This document shows, piece after piece, positions 36,467 to 46,119 of a stretch of 64,000 nucleotides of DNA; position 1 is the stretch's first letter, and each line of letters begins with the position of its first letter. The notes beneath the pieces are model-generated. The model did no database searches and was not told where the DNA came from. It saw only the letters and a list, made by a program, of their open reading frames with translations. A program made the position numbers and the translations under genes. This stretch comes from Bog-756 sp963756515 (GTDB taxonomy: Bacteria > Actinomycetota > Acidimicrobiia > Acidimicrobiales > RAAP-2): NCBI GenBank assembly GCA_963756515.1, contig CAVWNV010000013.1, positions 124,001 through 188,000 on the forward strand, given 5' to 3'.

Positions 36467-37434
36467 TCACCCACTGCCCGATGCAACAGCGAGGGTCAAC
36501 GATCCTCCGTTGAACTGCCTGGGCTTACCGGGCTTGCTGGTCGCCACATCGATCGGGACGAGATGGGAAAGGACGTTCGGCGGGCCCGTCGCCGTAGCGA
36601 CATAGACGGTCCGACCATCAGGACTGATGCCAATGTCGTTGGCATCGCCCGGTACGGAGATAGTGGCGACGTTGGCTGCCGTAGCGAGGTCGACGGCGGC
36701 GACATCGGCAAACTCAGGTCCGTTGCCGACGCTGCCCCCCGTCCCTGTGATCACATAGGCGGTTCGGCCATCAGTGCTGACGACAATGGGACCGCCCGTC
36801 CCCAGCGGAACGGTGATCTGCTTACTGACGGCGTCGGTCATGAGATTCACGGAAAAGATACCCCCGTAACCATCAACAGCGTAAGCGGTTTGACCATCTG
36901 GACTAAGCGCGATTCCGTAGTAGGCAGGGTGGCCTGCAGGGTTCATGCTAGGAAGAGGAATGACCTTCCCAATCCTGCGAGTGGCAAGGTTAATGATCCT
37001 CATAGTGTCCTTCGGGCCGGTGACGACATAGGCCGTAGAACCATTGGGGGCGATGGCAATGGCCGCTGCACCGGGGATGTCTATGGTCCTCCCAGCGACT
37101 CCGTTGACAAGGTTGATCGGGAGCACGCCAGTGCCGCGTTGCGGAATGCCCGAATGCCCTTGCTGAATGACCGCATAAAGAGTGCGGCCATCGGGGGTGA
37201 TCTTCACGTTGATGATCCCAAATGGATAGTCCGGCATATAACGGACGGCGATTGAGCCTGCCCTGTCGTCAGGTCAACTGGATAGGGCTTGCCCTGTGGG
37301 GTAGTGATGAATGAGTAGCCGACGAAGCTTCGCTGAGACTTCTGAGCTGATGCGCTGCACCCGGCCATGCCGACCGAGAGAGCCGCAATAGCCAAAAGCC
37401 CCCGCCATCGAATGCCGTCTAATCCGCCCTTCAT
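36467..37434 (-). pseudogene. Lipoprotein with YVTN-type beta-propeller, one frameshift
   Basis: Start ATG 37434; signal LLAIAALSVGMAGC with a lipobox Cys. Then TTPQGKPYPVDLTTGQAQSP, a one-base shift near 37236, and INVKITPDGRTLYAVIQQG. The YVTN repeats follow: AIAIAPNGSTAYVVTG, GIALSPDGQTAYAVDGYGG, VVSTDGRTAYVITGTGG and IGISPDGRTVYVATAT. Each has S/T-x-D-G-R/Q-T-A-Y-V. Extracellular binding protein. About 320 residues when joined. Confidence 0.75.
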
Positions 37435-37744
37435 CCACTGAACCGTAGCGGGTCCGACGACTTCAGGAGACTGGTTGCCGAGGCCACAACGAGCGACCTC
37501 GGTCTCTACCTTCAAAGTGCGTTCAGGGACAGGGGAGTGATTACGTTGATTACCCGGATCGACCCCCCATAGTCGAGCCATCGTCTCGATTAGGGGCCCC
37601 ACCCAGGAGTCGTATTGCGTTGGCTTCAATCAGTAATCGGTTAACACCAGAAATGCCGTGGCCTGCCCTCGTCAGCCAGGCCCGAGCATCCGCTCCTGGC
37701 CCGCCGTGACGTCGACGACTCCACGCTTCGCCCGGTTGCCTTTG
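37435..37744. other. 310-bp junction region without a gene
   Basis: Left of the truncated transglycosylase gene and upstream of the lipoprotein. Holds the dispersed repeat copy b (37524-37580). From about 37,655 base composition rises to that of the right half. No promoter, RNA gene or attachment site could be fixed by eye; no integrase gene borders it. Confidence 0.5.
37524..37580 (-). repeat. Dispersed repeat, copy b (upstream of the YVTN lipoprotein)
   Basis: Partner of 30672-30727. On the minus strand it reads GGSIRVINVITPL where copy a reads GGLIRAIDVITPL, with silent differences at most codons. Both lie upstream of a minus-strand gene start. Confidence 0.5.
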
Positions 37745-38093
37745 TCAACTGTTCGTGGGCTCGAACTGCATGGGCCCTTCGGCCCCGGCGCCGTTGGCCC
37801 CGGACAGGACGCCGGGGGCATGGGACTGTCGGCTGTCCGACTCGACGGTGCCCACCGCGGCCAGCACCGACCAGCCGAGGCCGGGGCAGGCCGCCGCGGC
37901 CTGCCGGTAGAGGGCCTGCCAGCTGTCCGGGACGGCCGGCGCCGACGTGGCGGCGTCACCGCCGGTGCGGCCGGACGCCGATGCGGTCCCGCCGGACCGG
38001 GCCGAAGACGTGCCTGCGGCCACGACCACCACTACGGCCAGGCCGACCACCACGGCCATGGCTCCGGCCGCGACGGCCAGGAATTTACCCACG
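37745..38093 (-). pseudogene. Lytic transglycosylase-like protein, cut at its C-terminus
   Basis: Start chosen at GTG 38093, which has CGGAGG six bases upstream. Membrane anchor KFLAVAAGAMAVVVGLAVVV, an Ala/Gly/Ser linker, then WQALYRQAAAACPGLGWSVL and AAVGTVESDSRQSHAPGVLS with the catalytic Glu in V-E-S. The domain then reads GAEGPMQFEPTNS and stops; relatives continue for another 60-100 residues after M-Q-F-x-P. The break coincides with the change from right-half to left-half DNA, so I read it as an insertion or deletion boundary. Confidence 0.75.
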
Positions 38094-38318
38094 GCGTGCC
38101 TCCGAACTCTCGTACCGACCACGCGGTCATGATGAGCGGCGGCACTCAGAGGATCCGATGGCGTACACCGGTGCCGCCACCAGTCCAGCACCGGTGGGCC
38201 CCGGGGGCAACCCCTCGGGGCCGCAGGCGCCGTCCCATCGATCCCGACCCGGCCGGGTCAGGTGGGGATCGGTATGCTCGGACGACAGGGTTGCCGGATG
38301 GCTCAGGGAGGACCGATC

Positions 38319-39953
38319 GTGCTCAGTACCATGCAGGATGCCCCGCTGTTGGTGAGCGGCATCCTCCGTCACGGCCAACATGTCTACGGGGACAGCCGGG
38401 TGATCACCGTCACCGGCCCCGACGGTGAGGCCATCACGGCCTCGTTCACCAAGGTGGCCGAGCGGGCGGAACGGCTGGCCTCGGCACTGGGACGGCTCGG
38501 CGTGGGAGACGGTGACCGTGTGGGGACGATCCTGTGGAACAACCAGACCCACCAGGAGGCCTACCTGGCCGTCCCGGGGATGGGGGCGGTCCTCCACACC
38601 CTCAACCTCCGGCTCTTCCCCGAACAGCTCTCCTATGTCATCAACCACGCCGAGGACCAGGTCATCATCGTCGACACCTCACTGGTTCCGTTGCTGGCCC
38701 GGGTCCTCGATCAGCTCACCACGGTGAAGCACATCGTGGTGGCCGGGGACGGCGACACCAGCGCACTGGGAGCGACCCATTCCTATGACGATCTGCTGGC
38801 GGCCGAGGAGCCCGGCTACGTCTGGCCCACCTTCGACGAACGCCAGGCCGCCGCCATGTGCTACACCTCGGGCACCACCGGCAACCCCAAGGGCGTGGTC
38901 TACAGCCACCGGTCGACGTACCTGCACTCGTTCGCGGTCACCTCCGGTTCGACCCTCGGCATCAACGAGCAGGATCGCGTGCTCTCCATCGTGCCCATGT
39001 TCCATGCCAACGCCTGGGGTACGCCGTACGCGGCGTTCATGACCGGTGCCGATCTGATCATGCCCCAGCAGTTTCTCCAGGCCGCCCCGTTGGCGGCCAC
39101 CATCGCCCGGCACCGCCCGACGCTCTCGGCCGGGGTTCCCACCATCTGGAGCGATCTGCTCCGTTACTCGCGGACCACCGAGGTCGACATGTCGTCGCTC
39201 CGGATGATCACCGCCGGTGGGGCCGCCGTGCCCCGACAGCTCATCGAACAGTTCCGCGACGAGCTCGGGGTGCAGCTCGTGCAGGGGTGGGGCATGACCG
39301 AGACCAGCCCGATCTGCTCACTGGCCCTTCCGCCCCGGGGCGTGCCGGAGGACGAGGAGATCGTCTGGCGGTCCAAGACCGGCCGGGTGGTGATCGGCGT
39401 CGAGGTCCGGGTGGTGGCCGAGGACGGGTCGGTCCTGCCCGATGACGGCGAGTCCGTGGGCGAGTTCGAGGTCCGGGGACCCTGGATCACGGGTTCGTAC
39501 TACGGGGAACCGACGCCGGAGCGGTTCCACGACGGTTGGCTCCGGACCGGCGACATCGGATCGCTCGACCGTCGTGGCTACATGCAGATCAGCGACCGCA
39601 CCAAGGACGTCATCAAGTCCGGGGGCGAATGGATCTCCTCGGTCGAACTGGAGAACGAGGTCATGGCCCACCCGGGCGTGGTCGAGGCGGCGGTGATCGC
39701 CGTGCCCGACGAGCGGTGGAGCGAGCGACCCCTGGTGGCGGTGGTGCTTGAGGACGCTTCGCCGGCCACCGCCGAGGAGCTGGTGGCATTCCTCACGGAC
39801 CGGGTGAGCCGCTGGTGGCTGCCCGAGCGCTGGACCTTCATCGAGGAGGTGCCGAAGACCAGTGTGGGCAAGTTCGACAAGAAGGCCCTCCGGGCCCGGT
39901 ACGCCGACGGGGGTCTCGAGGTCGTCGACGTCGAGATCCAGACATCCCGCTGA
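38319..39953 (+). CDS. Long-chain fatty-acyl-CoA synthetase (AMP-forming)
   Basis: Intact, 544 residues from GTG 38319, which is preceded by GGGAGG. Activates fatty acids to acyl-CoA through an acyl-adenylate. Motifs in order: YTSGTTGNPKGVVYSHRS (P-loop), GWGMTETSP (adenine site), DGWLRTGDIGSLDRRGYMQI (hinge Asp), KDVIKSGGEWISSVELEN, and PKTSVGKFDKKALR with the C-terminal catalytic Lys. The full family length. Plus strand, pointing away from the truncated transglycosylase gene. Confidence 0.9.
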   Translation: MLSTMQDAPLLVSGILRHGQHVYGDSRVITVTGPDGEAITASFTKVAERAERLASALGRLGVGDGDRVGTILWNNQTHQEAYLAVPGMGAVLHTLNLRLFPEQLSYVINHAEDQVIIVDTSLVPLLARVLDQLTTVKHIVVAGDGDTSALGATHSYDDLLAAEEPGYVWPTFDERQAAAMCYTSGTTGNPKGVVYSHRSTYLHSFAVTSGSTLGINEQDRVLSIVPMFHANAWGTPYAAFMTGADLIMPQQFLQAAPLAATIARHRPTLSAGVPTIWSDLLRYSRTTEVDMSSLRMITAGGAAVPRQLIEQFRDELGVQLVQGWGMTETSPICSLALPPRGVPEDEEIVWRSKTGRVVIGVEVRVVAEDGSVLPDDGESVGEFEVRGPWITGSYYGEPTPERFHDGWLRTGDIGSLDRRGYMQISDRTKDVIKSGGEWISSVELENEVMAHPGVVEAAVIAVPDERWSERPLVAVVLEDASPATAEELVAFLTDRVSRWWLPERWTFIEEVPKTSVGKFDKKALRARYADGGLEVVDVEIQTSR

Positions 39954-39958
39954 GCGCG

Positions 39959-40198
39959 GTGGGGACGGATCCGGCTGACATCGGCGAGCGGCTGTCGGCC
40001 ATCGCCGAGGAGCTTGCCGACCTGGCCCTGGACCGCCTGTATCAGGCGTCCGACGCCGTGCGTTCGGGTCGTGATCCCGATCCGGCCCTGGTGGCCGAGG
40101 AGAAGCGCATCACCCGGGCCCGTCGGTCGGTGGAGAAGGCGGCTGTGCTGCTGACCGGGCCGGCCCGGTCGGGACCGCCACCCGAGGACGGACCCTGA
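39959..40198 (+). CDS. Small helical unknown protein (79 aa)
   Basis: GTG start four bases after the acyl-CoA synthetase stop, so probably translationally coupled. Helical: DIGERLSAIAEELADLALDR, LYQASDAVRSGRD, EEKRITRARRSVEKAAVLL. Heptad-like Leu/Ala spacing suggests a coiled coil. Family not recognised. Confidence 0.6.
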   Translation: MGTDPADIGERLSAIAEELADLALDRLYQASDAVRSGRDPDPALVAEEKRITRARRSVEKAAVLLTGPARSGPPPEDGP

Positions 40199-40201
40199 GT
40201 C

Positions 40202-41293
40202 CTAGGCCGGTGCGCCCGGTGCGTGGTCGGTGTCGACGAGCCGGTTGAGGGCGTCGATCAGTGCTCGCAGCCGTCCGTAGTGGATCTTGTCGAATCGGAA
40301 GACCAGCCGCTCCTGGTCGAGATGGTCGAGGTCGGATCGCTCGGGAGGAAGGGGCTTCGACAAGCGCATGGTTCCGCCGGCCACGATGTCGGCGAACTCC
40401 TGGTTGAGCCGGTCCAGCTGGGTCCGGTCCGGGGCGACCAGCAGCCGCATGACCAAGAGGTCGCCGACCCACCGGCACGACTGGTAGTTCCGGTAGAAGC
40501 CGAGGATGGTCCGGGCCGCCAGCTGCACGTCGTCGGTGATGGTGAACAGCGAGCGGTCCTCGGGCGACACCAGTCCGCGGGGCTCCACCTTGTTGCGGAT
40601 GAACTCGTCCCACCCCCGCCAGTAGGTCCCCCCGGGCACGTCGAGCATGACCACCGGGGCCGGCTCGGCCTTGCCTGTCTGGAGCAGGGTCAGCAGTTCG
40701 AATCCCTCGTCCAGCGTGCCGAACCCGCCTGGCATGACCACGTACGCGTCGGACTCCTTGATGAGCATCAGCTTCCGGGTGAAGAAGTAGCGCATCTCGA
40801 CCAGCTTCGGATCCTGGGCGATGAAGGCGTTGGCTCCCTGCTCGAACGGGAGCCGGATGTTCACTCCGATCGACTTGTCGCGACCGGCTCCCTCCATGCC
40901 GGCGGCCATGATGCCGGGGCCGGCACCGGTCACGACCATCCAGTCCGCCCCGGCCATGGTGGCGGCCAGGTCGCGAGTGCACCGGTAGGCGGGATGCTCG
41001 GGCTCGGTCCGGGCCGACCCGAAGATGGTCACCTTGCGCTCCTTGCGGAACGGCTGGAACACGGCGAATGCCTCGGCCATCTCGGCCAGGGCCGAATCGG
41101 CCACTTTCAGGTCGATGGTCTCGGTCCGGGCCGCGGCCAGGGTGGCCACCGTGTCCAGCATCGAACGGTAGAGGCGGCGTTGGGACGACGGGGCATCCGG
41201 GGGAACGAGGAGGCCCATCAGATGGTCGATGGACCCGGCCAGGTCCGGTCCCCCCGCCCGCCCTGCTGCGCCCGCCGGCGTCGCCGGGGTCAT
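40202..41293 (-). CDS. LOG-family (lysine-decarboxylase-like) Rossmann protein
   Basis: Intact, 363 residues. KVTIFGSARTEPEHPAYRC, MVVTGAGPGIMAAGMEGAGR, then AYVVMPGGFGTLDEGFELL with the family signature P-G-G-F-G-T-x-x-E. Relatives hydrolyse nucleoside monophosphates (cytokinin-activating type) or are of unknown role in bacteria. The N-terminal extension (SQRRLYRSMLDTVATLAAAR) is helical. Its ATG overlaps the fbiC stop (ATGA), so it is the last gene of the fbiC operon. Confidence 0.85.
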   Translation of the reverse strand: MTPATPAGAAGRAGGPDLAGSIDHLMGLLVPPDAPSSQRRLYRSMLDTVATLAAARTETIDLKVADSALAEMAEAFAVFQPFRKERKVTIFGSARTEPEHPAYRCTRDLAATMAGADWMVVTGAGPGIMAAGMEGAGRDKSIGVNIRLPFEQGANAFIAQDPKLVEMRYFFTRKLMLIKESDAYVVMPGGFGTLDEGFELLTLLQTGKAEPAPVVMLDVPGGTYWRGWDEFIRNKVEPRGLVSPEDRSLFTITDDVQLAARTILGFYRNYQSCRWVGDLLVMRLLVAPDRTQLDRLNQEFADIVAGGTMRLSKPLPPERSDLDHLDQERLVFRFDKIHYGRLRALIDALNRLVDTDHAPGAPA

Positions 41294-43743
41294 CCGCCCG
41301 CGGCAGCCAGGACCTCGGTCGGGGTGCCCGGTCCGTCCACCCTCCCGTACAGGGTGGTGCGCTGGGCCAGGCTCCGACCCAGCGGGTGCACGATGGCGGC
41401 GAAACGGTCAGCGTCCATCATCTGTCCGTGGCTGGCCCCGGCCGCCCGCGAGATGTTCTCGTCCATGAGGGTGCCACCGAGGTCGTTGACCCCGGCCCGC
41501 AGGATCTGTCTCACACCGTCGGCGCCCATCTTCACCCAGCTGACCTGGATGTTGTCGATGGCGTGACGGTAGGCGATGCGTCCCACCGCGTGCATCAGCA
41601 GCGTCTCCCGGAACGTCGGCCCGCGCCGGGACCGGTGTTGCAGGTAGATCGGCGTGGCCATGTGTACGAAGGGGAGGGGGACGAACTCGGTGAAGCCGCC
41701 CGTCTCCAACTGGAGCTGTCGGGTGCGCACCAGGTGTCGGGCCCACGAGCGGGGCTGTTCGACGGCACCGAACATGATGGTCACGTTGGAGCGCAGCCCG
41801 ACCCGGTGGGCGGTGCGGTGGGCGAAGAGCCACTCCTCGGTGTCGATCTTGTCGGGGCACAGGACGGCCCGGACCGGGTCGTCCAGGATCTCGGCCGCCG
41901 TGCCGGGCAGGGTCTTGAGGCCGGCGTCCCGCAGGAGCACCAGGTAGTCGGCCAGGGGCATGTCGGAGCGGCGTGCCCCTTCGGTGACCTCGAGGGCGGT
42001 GAAGCCGTGGATGTGGATGGTGGCCGAGGCCTCACGGACGGCCCGGATCACCTGCAGGTAGTACTCGCCGTCGAAGTCGGGGTGGATGCCGCCCTGCAGG
42101 CAGACCTCGGTGGCCCCCAGGGCCTCGGCCTGGCGTACCCGGTCGGCGATCTCGCCCAGCTCCAACAAGTAGGGCCGGCCGCGCAGGTTCAGCGACAGTG
42201 GTCCCTTGGAGAAGGCGCAGAACTTGCACTTGAAGGTGCAGACGTTCGTGTAGTTGATGTTGCGGTTGTGCACGAACGTGACCTCGTCGCCCACCGCCTC
42301 GACCCGCAGCTGGTCGGCCACGTCGGCCACGGCACGTACCTCGGGACCCCGGGCCCCGAACAGGGTGACGATCTCGTCCTCTCCCACCGTCTGGCCCGCC
42401 GACACCCCGGCCAACACCTCGCCGACGGCGCTTCCGGCCGGGGCCAGGGAGGCGACGGGAGGAGATCCCGCCGCCAGGTCCCCGACGGGGCGGTCCGGCC
42501 TGTCCCGGCCGAGCGGATCGCCGTCCCCGAGGAGGCGCGGCGGAGGCACCTCGCCGCCCGAGCACCACGGATGGTCGCGGCCCAGTCCCTCGGCGTCGGA
42601 GGCGTCGAGCACGGGGAACCGCATCGATGGGTCGAGCCACCGTTCGGGGTCGAGGGCGAAGGCGGGGTACAGGGTGAGGCGGGGGGCCAGCGTGGCGCCG
42701 GCCGCCTCGGTCGAGTGGCGCAGGACGGCCAGGGCGGGCCAGGCCCGTTCGGGGTTGACGTGGTCGGCGGTGACCGGGGAGACGCCGCCCCAGTCGTCGA
42801 TGCCGGAGTCGATCAGAGGAGCCAGGTCGTCGGAGAGATTGGGAGGGGCTTGCAGGTGGATGTCGCTCGGGAGGACCAGGCGGGCCGCGGCGACGGTCCA
42901 GAGGAACTCGTCGGTCGGGCACGGTGGGGACCGGTGCATGGAGGTGCCGGCCTTGGGCAGGAAGTTCTGGACGATGACCTCCTGCACGTGGCCGTGGCGG
43001 CCGTGGCTGGCGGCGATGGCCTCCAGCGTGGCCAGGCGATCGGCCCGGGACTCGCCGATCCCGACCAGGAGGCCGGTGGTGAAGGGGATGGCGGCCCGGC
43101 CGGCGGCCTCGAGGGTGGCCAGGCGACGCGCCGGTGTCTTGTCCGGAGCCGAGCGGTGGGCTTCGAGATCGGGGTTGACCGACTCGATCATCATCCCCTG
43201 GCTGGCCGTGACGGCTCGCAGGCGGTCCAGTTCGTCGGCGTCGAGCGCCCCGGCATTGGCGTGGGGGAGCAGCCCCGTCTCCTCGACCACGGCCCGGCAC
43301 GCAGCTATCAGGTAGTCGACGGTGGAGGTCCAGCCGTGGTCGTCGAGCCAGGCCCGCGCCGCCGGGTACCGCTCCTCGGGAGCCTCGCCCAGCGTGAAGA
43401 GGGCCTCGTGGCAGCCGGCGGCCCGACCGGCCCGGGCGATGTCCAGCACCTGTTCGAGGCTCAGGTACGGCGACTCCACCCGGGCCGGTGCCTTGGCGAA
43501 GGTGCAGTAGCCGCAGCGGTCCCGGCACAGCATGGTGAGGGGGATGAACACCTTGGGCGAGAACGTGATGCGGTTGCCGTGGGCCTCCTGTCGAACCCGT
43601 CGCGCCCGGGCCTGCAGCTGGCCCAGCGGAGTATCGATCAGCGCACGGAGGTCCGGGCCCACCGGCTCGACGGGATCGGCAGAGATCGGCCTGGTCGGTG
43701 CCGCCTCGGCGGGGGAGGACGTGGAGCCGGGGTCGGCGGGCAT
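41290..43743 (-). CDS. fbiC: FbiC: fused CofG-CofH, F420 deazaflavin synthase
   Basis: Makes the 5-deazaflavin chromophore (FO) of coenzyme F420 from the tyrosine and pyrimidine precursors with two radical-SAM domains. Intact, 817 residues from ATG 43743. First Fe-S site CRDRCGYC at about 73-80 (CofG half). A proline-rich linker at about 410-440 follows, then the CofH half with CTFKCKFCAFSKG and GGIHPDFDGEYYLQVIRAV. Both cluster sites are complete. Downstream of pgl by 65 bases, likely one transcript. F420-dependent enzymes would draw electrons from the neighbouring pathway's glucose-6-phosphate. Confidence 0.9.
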   Translation of the reverse strand: MPADPGSTSSPAEAAPTRPISADPVEPVGPDLRALIDTPLGQLQARARRVRQEAHGNRITFSPKVFIPLTMLCRDRCGYCTFAKAPARVESPYLSLEQVLDIARAGRAAGCHEALFTLGEAPEERYPAARAWLDDHGWTSTVDYLIAACRAVVEETGLLPHANAGALDADELDRLRAVTASQGMMIESVNPDLEAHRSAPDKTPARRLATLEAAGRAAIPFTTGLLVGIGESRADRLATLEAIAASHGRHGHVQEVIVQNFLPKAGTSMHRSPPCPTDEFLWTVAAARLVLPSDIHLQAPPNLSDDLAPLIDSGIDDWGGVSPVTADHVNPERAWPALAVLRHSTEAAGATLAPRLTLYPAFALDPERWLDPSMRFPVLDASDAEGLGRDHPWCSGGEVPPPRLLGDGDPLGRDRPDRPVGDLAAGSPPVASLAPAGSAVGEVLAGVSAGQTVGEDEIVTLFGARGPEVRAVADVADQLRVEAVGDEVTFVHNRNINYTNVCTFKCKFCAFSKGPLSLNLRGRPYLLELGEIADRVRQAEALGATEVCLQGGIHPDFDGEYYLQVIRAVREASATIHIHGFTALEVTEGARRSDMPLADYLVLLRDAGLKTLPGTAAEILDDPVRAVLCPDKIDTEEWLFAHRTAHRVGLRSNVTIMFGAVEQPRSWARHLVRTRQLQLETGGFTEFVPLPFVHMATPIYLQHRSRRGPTFRETLLMHAVGRIAYRHAIDNIQVSWVKMGADGVRQILRAGVNDLGGTLMDENISRAAGASHGQMMDADRFAAIVHPLGRSLAQRTTLYGRVDGPGTPTEVLAAAGG

Positions 43744-43808
43744 CGGCGACACCTTACCGGAGGCATCCGACCGGGCGACCGGACGGGGCCGGAGCGGCGC
43801 GACCGGCA

Positions 43809-44507
43809 CTAGGCCGGGGGCCCGGCGCCCCCGGCCGCGTCGTCCACCAGCCACAGCAACTCGTCGGCCACGACCCGGCCGGCGGGCAGGTCGGAGCCGG
43901 CCTCGATAGCCGCCAAGGCGTGGCGTTTGGACGACCCCGAGACGGTGAACACGACCAGTCGGGCGCGGGCGATGCCGGCGAGCGTCAACGTGACCCGGTC
44001 GTGGGGATTGTTGGACCGGGGGTCCTGGTTGGCCGCCACCAACACGTCGGGATCGACGATGTCGAGGGCCGCCGATCCGGGGAAGAGCGACGCGGTGTGG
44101 CCGTCGGGGCCCAGCCCCAGGTGCACCAGGTCGAAGGCGGGCAGCGATCCGATCACCGCCTGATAGTCGGTGGCCGCCGCCGACGGGGACCCGTTCCGGT
44201 ACATCGGGTGGTCGGAGCCGACCGGTCCGACCCGTTCGAGCAAAGTCTCGCGGATCATGCGGTGGTTGGAGTCGGGGTCGTCGGGTGGGACGCACCGCTC
44301 GTCGCCCAGGTAGATGTCGACGGCGTCCCAGTCGACGTCACTGTCGGGCCCGCCCGCCTCGGCCAGGCGCCGGTAGCACTGCTGGGCCGTCGAGCCCCCG
44401 GACAGGAAGAGGGAGAACCGCTCCTGTCGGGACCCGGCCAGTGCCTCGGTGACCGTGCGGGCGAAGGCGTCCGGGACCGACGTGACCCGATCGATCCGGC
44501 CGTTCAC
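43809..44507 (-). CDS. pgl: 6-phosphogluconolactonase
   Basis: Second step of the oxidative pentose phosphate pathway: opens 6-phosphogluconolactone. DevB/SOL type, 232 residues. FSLFLSGGSTAQQCYRRLAE, YLGDERCVPPDDPDSNHRMI and DLVHLGLGPDGHTASLFPGS are the family motifs in order. Lies 19 bases downstream of zwf, co-transcribed. Confidence 0.9.
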   Translation of the reverse strand: MNGRIDRVTSVPDAFARTVTEALAGSRQERFSLFLSGGSTAQQCYRRLAEAGGPDSDVDWDAVDIYLGDERCVPPDDPDSNHRMIRETLLERVGPVGSDHPMYRNGSPSAAATDYQAVIGSLPAFDLVHLGLGPDGHTASLFPGSAALDIVDPDVLVAANQDPRSNNPHDRVTLTLAGIARARLVVFTVSGSSKRHALAAIEAGSDLPAGRVVADELLWLVDDAAGGAGPPA

Positions 44508-44526
44508 CGGCTTATCCAGCCTCTCG

Positions 44527-46119
44527 TCACTGGGGCAGCTCGGTGAGGCGGCCGCCGCTCAGTTCGAGGTCGATGACGGGATTCCGCCACTCGTCACCGG
44601 AACGCTCCACCAACAGGTCGGCCATGTGGGGTCCCCAGGTGCCCGCCTCGTACCGCTGCATGGCGCCGCCCGGCTGCGACCATGCCTGCAGGTAGGGATC
44701 GACGATCATCCACGCCTGGCGGACCTCGTCGGACCGGATGAACAGGGTGGCGTCGCCGACCATGGCGTCGTGGATCAGACGTTCGTACCCGTCGGCCGCC
44801 TCGGCCCCGGCGAAGGCCTCGGCGTAGGAGAAGTCCATGGCCACGGAGCGGATGTGGAACTTCTCGCCCGGCACCTTGGCCCCGAACTCGAGGCTGATCC
44901 CCTCGTCGGGCTGGATCCGGAGGATCAGCGTGTTCGGCCTCAGGTCCCGACTGGTCCGGTGGTCGAAGAGGAGGAAGGGCACCTGCCGGAAGGTCAGGGC
45001 CACTTCGGTGACCCGGGCCGGGAGGCGCTTGCCGGTCCGCACGAAGATCGGTACCCCGGCCCACCGCCAGTTTTCCACCCGGAGCCGCAGGGCCAGGTAG
45101 GTCTCGGTCTGACTGTCAGGGGAGACGTCGGGCTCCTGGCGGTACCCGAGCACCTTCTCACCGCCGATGGTCCCGGCTGTGTACTGGGCCCGCACCGCCT
45201 TGTCGACCGCCTCGTCGGGGGTGGGGATGTCGATGGCCCGGAGCAGCTTGACCTTTTCGTCACGGATGCGGTCGGCATCGGTGCTGGTGGGCGACTCCAT
45301 GAGCGTGAGGGCCAGTACCTGCATGACGTGGTTCTGGACGATGTCGCGGAGGGCCCCGGCCGTCTCGTAGAACCCGCCCCGGTGCTCGACCCCGAGCTCC
45401 TCGGCCACGGTCACCTGGACCTGCTCCACGTACCGGTGGTTCCAGATGGGTTCGAAGATGGCGTTGGAGAACCGGAGGGCGAGGACGTTCTGCACGGTCT
45501 CCTTACCCATGTAATGGTCGATCCGGTAGATCTGCCGTTCCTCGAAGGCGGCGTGCATCTGTTCGTCGAGGGCGATGGCGCTCTCGAGGTCGCGGCCGTA
45601 CGGCTTCTCCACCACCACCCGCATGAAGTGGTCGTCGTCGTCCGGGGCGATGCAGGCGTGGGTGGCCAGGGCCCCGGCCACCAGTCCGAACACACTGGGG
45701 ATGGTGGCCAGGTAGTAGAGCCTGTTTCCGCCGGTGCCGTCGATCCGGTCGGCCTCGTCGAGATGGGACTTCAGCGTGTCGAAGGTGACCGGGTGGTCGT
45801 ACTCGCCGGCGATGTACTTGAACCGCTCGGTGAGGGCCTTCCACTTGGGTCCGCTCTCCGGCGTGGCCTCGGCCACATGGGTCCGGAACTCCTCGTCCGT
45901 CCACTCGGTGCGGGCCACCCCGATGACCGTGAACCCGTCGTCGAGAACACCCCGGTCGGCCAGGCGGGCCAGGGCCGGAAGGATCTTACGGGCGGTCAGG
46001 TCGCCCGAGGCGCCGAAGATCACCATGGCCACCGGAGGGGCCTTGGACAGCACCGGTGGGAGGGAGCGCTTCTTGTCGGCGCTGCGTCCGACCGCCGACG
46101 TGGTCTGGTGCATGCTCAT
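44527..46119 (-). CDS. zwf: Glucose-6-phosphate 1-dehydrogenase
   Basis: First step of the oxidative pentose phosphate pathway, giving NADPH. Start ATG 46119 overlaps the gnd stop (ATGA). About 530 residues. VAMVIFGASGDLTARKILPA (NADP-binding), RVVVEKPYGRDLESAIALDE, RIDHYMGKETVQNVLALRF with the substrate-binding lysine, and EGISLEFGAKVPGEKF in the C-terminal domain. Usual family length; no opcA activator is next to it in this operon. Confidence 0.92.
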   Translation of the reverse strand: MSMHQTTSAVGRSADKKRSLPPVLSKAPPVAMVIFGASGDLTARKILPALARLADRGVLDDGFTVIGVARTEWTDEEFRTHVAEATPESGPKWKALTERFKYIAGEYDHPVTFDTLKSHLDEADRIDGTGGNRLYYLATIPSVFGLVAGALATHACIAPDDDDHFMRVVVEKPYGRDLESAIALDEQMHAAFEERQIYRIDHYMGKETVQNVLALRFSNAIFEPIWNHRYVEQVQVTVAEELGVEHRGGFYETAGALRDIVQNHVMQVLALTLMESPTSTDADRIRDEKVKLLRAIDIPTPDEAVDKAVRAQYTAGTIGGEKVLGYRQEPDVSPDSQTETYLALRLRVENWRWAGVPIFVRTGKRLPARVTEVALTFRQVPFLLFDHRTSRDLRPNTLILRIQPDEGISLEFGAKVPGEKFHIRSVAMDFSYAEAFAGAEAADGYERLIHDAMVGDATLFIRSDEVRQAWMIVDPYLQAWSQPGGAMQRYEAGTWGPHMADLLVERSGDEWRNPVIDLELSGGRLTELPQ

